NCBI GenBank assembly: GCA_964591255.1
Contig: CAZQAA010000211.1
Span: 1-57,987, forward strand
Source of the DNA: CAZQAA01 sp964591255
Lineage (GTDB): Bacteria; Desulfobacterota; DSM-4660; Desulfatiglandales; Desulfatiglandaceae
Direction of reading: 5' to 3'
DNA length: 57,987 nt
The notes beneath the pieces were generated by a model. It saw only the letters and a list, made by a program, of their open reading frames with translations. It made no database searches and had not been told where the DNA came from. Below are positions 53,461 through 57,987 of this stretch, piece after piece. Position 1 is the first letter of the stretch, and every line of letters starts with the position of its first letter. Position numbers and translations under genes: made by a program.

Positions 53461-54690
53461 CTAATAATCCTTTTCTACAATAAATGGATCATACGGTTTT
53501 TTTGATCGCAGAATTTGTCTTGCAATCAACCATCTGTGTATCTCTGATGGTCCTTCCAGGATTCTCCATATCCGTACCATCCGAGCTACATACTCGATGC
53601 CGAGTTCCCTTGAGACTCCCAGCCCGCCGTGGAGCTGGATTGCCCTGTCAGCTACGCGTGTCAGCATCTCGGTTGCAGCCACCTTTACAGCTGCTCCTTC
53701 AACACGCAGGTCCTTGTATCCCTGGTCTGATTTCCATGCCGCGTAGTAGAGCAGCCACCTTGTCTGCTCGAGTTCCATAGTGGAGTCTGCAATCCAGTTC
53801 TGGACAGTCTGTCGCTCGGCCAAGGGTTTCCCGAATGTAACCCTGTTGTTGGCCTGCTCGATCATCATCTGTATAAGCCGCTCCGCCATTCCTGTACAAT
53901 GCGCGGCCAATTCGATCCTGCGCACTCCAAATCGATTCTGAAGGGGGATGAATGCCTTCCCTACCTCTCCAAGAACCGCATCATCGTCAACTTCCACGTC
54001 CTCAAGTATTAAATCCCATACGGGCATTGCCCCGATAACCGGGATCTCCCGGCCCTTACGAAGACCTGGATGATCCCTGTCTATTAGAAACGCAGTGAAC
54101 TTGTCCTTGGCGGGAGCATCGGGATCTGTGACGGCAATCAATATGAAGAAGACGTTTGGATAATCGAGCTTGCTTATAAAGGTCTTTGTCCCGTTTATTA
54201 TCCACTTGTCTCCTTTTTTAACAGCCCTGGTTTTGAGGCCGCTCACGTCGGAGCCCGCATCTGGCTCCGTGACTGCCATTGCAGAATCAATCTCGTCATT
54301 GCAATAGGGAACAAAATATTTTTCCTTCTGCTTTTCGTTACAGCACTCTTTCAGATAGTAGAGGTTTGGTGCATCAGGGGGAAGGGTAAAACCGTGATGT
54401 GAGAATCCTACCAGGCACTTGCACATCTCTTCTACTACCAAAGTCTTGGCCAGCATGCCGAGACCCTGGCCGCCGTATTTTTCCTCAACTTCAAGACCCC
54501 AAAACCCGAGTTCCTTCGCTGCCTTCAATAATCTTGCATGATCTTCCTCAGAAATAAGGGGACCGGGTTCTGTCCACAGGCTTAGCTCTCGATCGAGAAG
54601 TCCCTTTTCAAGGGGCATCATTTCCCGTTTAACAAACTCCCTCATTGCCTCTTTCAACATCATATATTCTTCAGGTATGGAGAAATCCAT
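53461..54690 (-). CDS. Acyl-CoA dehydrogenase (bbsG-like position)
   Basis: The 409-residue flavoprotein has the family pattern: FAD/substrate region 'AMAVTEPDAGSDVSGLKTRAVKKGDKWIINGTKTFIS', 'FGVRRIELAAHCTGMAERLI', 'QLHGGLGVSRELGIEYVARMVRIWRILEGPSEIHRWLIAR'; the Glu in ILEGPSEI is in the position of the general catalytic base. The frame starts TTG 54708, but ATG 54690 after GGGAG is the start. It would oxidise an aryl- or alkyl-succinyl-CoA and pass electrons to the adjacent EtfAB. Confidence 0.9.
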   Translation of the reverse strand: MDFSIPEEYMMLKEAMREFVKREMMPLEKGLLDRELSLWTEPGPLISEEDHARLLKAAKELGFWGLEVEEKYGGQGLGMLAKTLVVEEMCKCLVGFSHHGFTLPPDAPNLYYLKECCNEKQKEKYFVPYCNDEIDSAMAVTEPDAGSDVSGLKTRAVKKGDKWIINGTKTFISKLDYPNVFFILIAVTDPDAPAKDKFTAFLIDRDHPGLRKGREIPVIGAMPVWDLILEDVEVDDDAVLGEVGKAFIPLQNRFGVRRIELAAHCTGMAERLIQMMIEQANNRVTFGKPLAERQTVQNWIADSTMELEQTRWLLYYAAWKSDQGYKDLRVEGAAVKVAATEMLTRVADRAIQLHGGLGVSRELGIEYVARMVRIWRILEGPSEIHRWLIARQILRSKKPYDPFIVEKDY

Positions 54691-54751
54691 TTTCAACTCC
54701 CATGTCAAATTGCAGGCGGATAGTTGGGTGTGCTCACAAGTCGCCGTTTAA

Positions 54752-55984
54752 TCAGGTCAACACCCCTTTTTCCACCAGTTTTGAGATTTCATTGTCCGTG
54801 TAACCCAAAAAGTCCGTCAATACATCCTCGGTATGTTCACCAAGAAGCGGTGCAGCCTTGTTCATTTGTATAGGCGTCTTGGAAAAAAGAATCGGCGCCC
54901 TGTTGTAATTGCTGATTCCCATCTCTGGATGCTCCAAATATGCCCAAAACCCCCGTTCAATCAGGTGTTCGTCTTCGATCGCAGCACGTGCATCATTTAC
55001 AAGCCCGGCCTTGACACCCCCTTTTATTAACTTCTCCATCAATTGTTTACCGTATTGCAGACGGGTCCAATTTTCTATTTTGTCATTTAATTCCTGCTCG
55101 TTTTCTTTGCGGGCTGACAGCGTCGAAAATTTTGGATCATCCGCCCATGAGGGATTGTCCATGACCCGTTTAAACGCGTACCATTCGTCTTCGGTAAAAA
55201 CAGCAATCGCAATCCATTTCCGGTAACCGAGGGTTGTGTATACTCCGTGAGGCGCTGCATCGGGATCGCCAAAACCGATCGGTCCCAGGATGTCGCCATT
55301 TGCGGCATATGTCATAACATCCATAGGTTTCATGGCTATTGAAGCCGCCAACTGGGAAACCGCCACCTGCTGGCCCTTTCCCGTGACTTCTCTATTCAGC
55401 AATGCCGCTATTATCCCAAAAATAGTATGGCTCGGGACCATCACGTGGTCTGTGTAGTTGGTTCCTGTACCAAAAGGCCTCTGGCCCTCAAAGGCGCTTT
55501 GCTCTGTAAGGCCACAAAGGGCATTCAGGTTGACGCCAAAACCCATATAGGAGCTGTGGGGACCTTTTGTTCCCTGCAGGCTCATGGTGACATATATGAT
55601 CCGAGGGTTAATTTCTTTTACATCATCCCATCCAAGCCTCCATTTTTCCATCTGCCCGACTCGAAAATTGTTGATGATGATGTCGCTTTTTTTTATTAGC
55701 CGGACGGCTATATCACGGGCTTCTGGATGTCCCATATTGAGGGCTATACATTTTTTGTTAGGATTACGGTTGGCAAAATATCCGCTTCGTTCCATACCCT
55801 TCGCTATTCCGTCCTTAAAAGGACCTCCAAGCCTCAAGATGTCCGGCCTTTTTTTGCTTTCGATCTTTATGATTTCGGCACCACACTGACCCAGAACATT
55901 GGTGGTTATCGGGCCTGCTCCTACCCAGGAAAAGTCACAAACAACGATTCCTTCCAGTGCCCTTTTCCATTTATTTCCCGACAT
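54752..55984 (-). CDS. Class III CoA-transferase (CaiB/BaiF), bbsF-like position, catalytic Asp replaced
   Basis: The 410-residue protein has the family N-terminus ('GIVVCDFSWVGAGPITTNVLGQCGAEIIKIES') and 'NNFRVGQMEKWRLGWDDVKEINPRIIYVTMSLQG'. At the position of the conserved catalytic Asp (in partner Asp147, GSDLTCSALGG) it has Gly150 (GFGVNLNALCG). It may therefore be the non-catalytic half of a heterodimer with the upstream gene. ATG 55984 fits GAGGAGG, and the start overlaps the upstream gene by 14 bases. Confidence 0.85.
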   Translation of the reverse strand: MSGNKWKRALEGIVVCDFSWVGAGPITTNVLGQCGAEIIKIESKKRPDILRLGGPFKDGIAKGMERSGYFANRNPNKKCIALNMGHPEARDIAVRLIKKSDIIINNFRVGQMEKWRLGWDDVKEINPRIIYVTMSLQGTKGPHSSYMGFGVNLNALCGLTEQSAFEGQRPFGTGTNYTDHVMVPSHTIFGIIAALLNREVTGKGQQVAVSQLAASIAMKPMDVMTYAANGDILGPIGFGDPDAAPHGVYTTLGYRKWIAIAVFTEDEWYAFKRVMDNPSWADDPKFSTLSARKENEQELNDKIENWTRLQYGKQLMEKLIKGGVKAGLVNDARAAIEDEHLIERGFWAYLEHPEMGISNYNRAPILFSKTPIQMNKAAPLLGEHTEDVLTDFLGYTDNEISKLVEKGVLT

Positions 55985-57218
55985 GGATAACCTCCTCTTT
56001 TGACAGGGTATCAATTTCATCCTTTGTATATCCGAGTTCTTCCATAATCTCGGCGGTATGTTGGCCAAAGGTGGGCGCCGGAGTGCCCAGGCGCCATTTA
56101 AGATTGCCGAATTCATACGGGGGCCCGGGATAGGTCACTTCTCCGCCGCCTAAGGATTCATGATTGAGGGTCTGCCAGAAATTAAGAGACCTGAGCTGTG
56201 GATTTTCAAACAGGTCTTTACCGTTGCTTACAGGTGAAATAGCCGTTTTGGCTGCTTGGCCCGCATCATAAAGATATAGCTTGTCATGTTTCATTGTGTA
56301 TTGCTCAAAGATCCTGCAGAAGGTCTCATATCCCTCATGCGATGACCGATAAGCGGGTTCTATCCATTTGTCATCGTCGAAGACTTCCCATTCTGCCACA
56401 TTTTCGTTTTTCATCCAGGCTACAAATCTGTCCCACATTCCCTTGTTTTTTCCCATAATTGCAACGATGACCACATAGCCATCCTTACATGGATGGACGG
56501 TGGCAGTGCCCGCCTCCTTGCCCCTTCCGCGCCTGTTTTTTCCCTCTAAATCATAATACTGAATGGCATTTTCAAGGGCCATTCCTACTGCTTCCATACA
56601 AGATATATCTATAAATTGTCCCACACCAGATTTTCGCGCAAACAAGAGTGCTACAGCACTTCCCACCGCTGCATATGCCTCAGCCATTCTATAAGACTGA
56701 TTATCACAGGCCCTCACAGGTTTATCGTTGTCCACGCCCGCCAGAAAGAGGAACCCCCCCAGGGCCGAGCACGTGAGATCCGAACCGGGAAATTCCGAGT
56801 ATGGGCCTATATGTCCAAATGGAGTGATGGATGTATGTACAAGCCTTGGGTTATGGGCGCTCAAAATATCATAAGAAAGCCCGAGGGCTTTCAGGTATCC
56901 GGGAACAAAGCTTTCCAGCAGTATGTCGGCTGAGGCACACAGTTTGCAAAACAGGTCCTTTCCTTCCTCTTTTTCCAGATCCAGGGCCATTCCCCTCTTG
57001 CCGGCATTGTAATAAAGGTATTGTAGGCTTCTTTCCATACCAGGTTCGTTATTGTAGAACGGCCCACGCTTCCTTAAAGGATCTCCAGCTATCGGCTCTA
57101 AATGGATGACATCGGCACCAAGCCCTGCATACAGTTTTGCTGCATATGGACCAAGTTCCCCCGTGAAATCAATAACCCTAACGTCACTCAATGAGTCAGT
57201 GAGTCCTTTTTCAGCCAT
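55971..57218 (-). CDS. Class III CoA-transferase (CaiB/BaiF), bbsE-like position, catalytic
   Basis: The 415-residue protein has 'VRVIDFTGELGPYAAKLYAGLGADVIHLEP', 'SFVPGYLKALGLSYDILSAHNPRLVHTSITPFGHIGPY' and the catalytic Asp147 in GSDLTCSALGG, typical of formyl-CoA-transferase-like enzymes. With the next gene it likely forms an EF-type heterodimer that moves CoA from succinyl-CoA to an aryl- or alkylsuccinate. ATG 57218 with AGGAGAG is the start; the frame runs on to 57335 into the SDR gene. Confidence 0.88.
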   Translation of the reverse strand: MAEKGLTDSLSDVRVIDFTGELGPYAAKLYAGLGADVIHLEPIAGDPLRKRGPFYNNEPGMERSLQYLYYNAGKRGMALDLEKEEGKDLFCKLCASADILLESFVPGYLKALGLSYDILSAHNPRLVHTSITPFGHIGPYSEFPGSDLTCSALGGFLFLAGVDNDKPVRACDNQSYRMAEAYAAVGSAVALLFARKSGVGQFIDISCMEAVGMALENAIQYYDLEGKNRRGRGKEAGTATVHPCKDGYVVIVAIMGKNKGMWDRFVAWMKNENVAEWEVFDDDKWIEPAYRSSHEGYETFCRIFEQYTMKHDKLYLYDAGQAAKTAISPVSNGKDLFENPQLRSLNFWQTLNHESLGGGEVTYPGPPYEFGNLKWRLGTPAPTFGQHTAEIMEELGYTKDEIDTLSKEEVIHVGK

Positions 57219-57258
57219 TTTTGCTCTCCTGTCCTTGTAGGCATCAATATATTTTTTT

Positions 57259-57987
57259 CTAACCTGAAAAAAGGCTCCTGCCTCCACAAACATAAAGGAC
57301 CTGTCCCGTAATATATGACGCTTCTTCATCTGCAAAAAACATTACTGCATTGGCAATGTCATCCACATCACCGAGTTTTCCCGTGGGCTGTTTGGAAAGC
57401 AGAAAGTCTTTATTTTTTTCAGGCAGGGCATCCCATAACGGTGTATGGATTAGGCCGGGAGCAATACAATTGGATGTGACTCCTTTCCTACCCAGTTCAA
57501 GGGCCAAAACCCTGGTAAGTCCCACCATACCCGCTTTGGCCGATGAATAAGGCGCCTGACCAGGACCTCCAAGCCAGGCGCGTGAAGCGATGTTTATTAT
57601 ACGTCCGAATCCCTGTTCCACCATATGTCCGTGTACGGCCTGGCTACACAGGAATGTCCCCTTTAGGTTTACATTAATGGTGACGTCCCAATCAGCTTCA
57701 CTGAGTTTCCGTAATGCGCCTGCTTTTTCCATCCCCGCGTTGTTAACCAGGATATCCACTCCGCCTAATTCATCGTTGATCTCGGAAACCATCTTTTCCA
57801 CATCTTCCCTGTTGGTGATGTCACAAACCTTGCCTATGACATCAAGACCTTTTTCTTTAAATTCCCTTACGGTCTCATTCACTTTATCACTGATAATATC
57901 GTTTATTACGATTTTTGCCCCATTTTCGGCCATACGCATTGCAGTTTGTTTACCAATACCGCTTGCAGAACCGGTTACAAGTGCTGT
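57259..57987 (-). CDS. Short-chain dehydrogenase/reductase, 5' end cut by window (bbsD-like position)
   Basis: 242 residues are visible; the frame runs into the window edge (TALVTGSASGIGKQTA is encoded at 57987-57940), so the first few residues lie outside. The cofactor motif TGSASGIG, 'NNAG' and the catalytic Ser, Tyr and Lys ('IASRAWLGGPGQAPYSSAKAG') are intact, and the C-terminus has 'GQVLYVCGGRSLFSG'. An acidic residue after the second strand suggests NAD use. It would oxidise the hydroxyacyl-CoA made by the hydratase and is the first visible gene of the catabolic operon. An internal ATG at 57939 lies within the cofactor domain and is not the start. Confidence 0.88.
   Translation of the reverse strand, partial: TALVTGSASGIGKQTAMRMAENGAKIVINDIISDKVNETVREFKEKGLDVIGKVCDITNREDVEKMVSEINDELGGVDILVNNAGMEKAGALRKLSEADWDVTINVNLKGTFLCSQAVHGHMVEQGFGRIINIASRAWLGGPGQAPYSSAKAGMVGLTRVLALELGRKGVTSNCIAPGLIHTPLWDALPEKNKDFLLSKQPTGKLGDVDDIANAVMFFADEEASYITGQVLYVCGGRSLFSG

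Overview
The window looks like a chromosomal piece of an anaerobic Desulfobacterota (deltaproteobacterial) organism, most likely a sulfate reducer or syntroph that degrades aromatic or long-chain acids. Supporting signs are a mitochondrial-like EF-G of the spd type, SelA (selenocysteine synthesis), a membrane FeS protein of the EtfAB:menaquinone oxidoreductase type, a glutaconyl-CoA decarboxylase-type carboxyltransferase, and the order pgpA-cinA-thpR-recA-alaS. No rRNA, tRNA, CRISPR array or insertion sequence was seen. The first 3.2 kb is visibly more AT-rich than the rest and looks accessory.

Layout. 1-3.0 kb: end of a glycosyltransferase, a RelBE-type toxin-antitoxin pair with a palindromic operator, a V4R sensor coupled to a HAMP/zinc-ribbon protein, and a permease split into two half genes. 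3.3-8.4 kb: secreted subtilase, SpmA-SpmB fusion, HDAC-like hydrolase, FmdB zinc ribbon, CBS protein. 8.5-17.3 kb: a six-gene efflux operon (RND adaptor, RND pump, outer-membrane factor, then MacA-like adaptor, ATPase and permease). 17.5-20.9 kb: Hsp20, EF-G and a coupled P-loop ATPase. 20.9-28.2 kb (minus): selA-gmhA-(deoxyhypusine-synthase-like)-fmdB-ispF-cysS-uvrB, tightly packed. 28.5-31.7 kb (plus): rhodanese-like protein, small protein, trxA, trxB, bamD. 31.7-39.2 kb (minus): larC, a structured-RNA candidate, then pgpA-cinA-thpR-recA-alaS. 39.4-44.2 kb: acyl-CoA synthetase, a response-regulator/phosphofructokinase fusion, proC, an isolated chemoreceptor-tip protein, and a DUF3135 protein.

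44.5-58.0 kb (minus) is a catabolic region. Read in its own direction it runs SDR dehydrogenase, two different class III CoA-transferases, acyl-CoA dehydrogenase, enoyl-CoA hydratase, etfB, etfA, EtfAB:quinone oxidoreductase, elbB, glutaconyl-CoA decarboxylase alpha subunit, a 70-residue biotin carrier, a small monooxygenase-fold protein and a second CinA. The first five have the order of bbsD-E-F-G-H, the benzylsuccinate beta-oxidation genes; etfBA and the FeS protein would pass the electrons of the dehydrogenase to menaquinone.

The most unusual items are the REC-PFK fusion (41032-42510), the bbs-like operon in which one CoA-transferase has lost the family's catalytic Asp, the folded RNA candidate upstream of pgpA (37753-37929), and the isolated MCP-tip protein (43665-43907).
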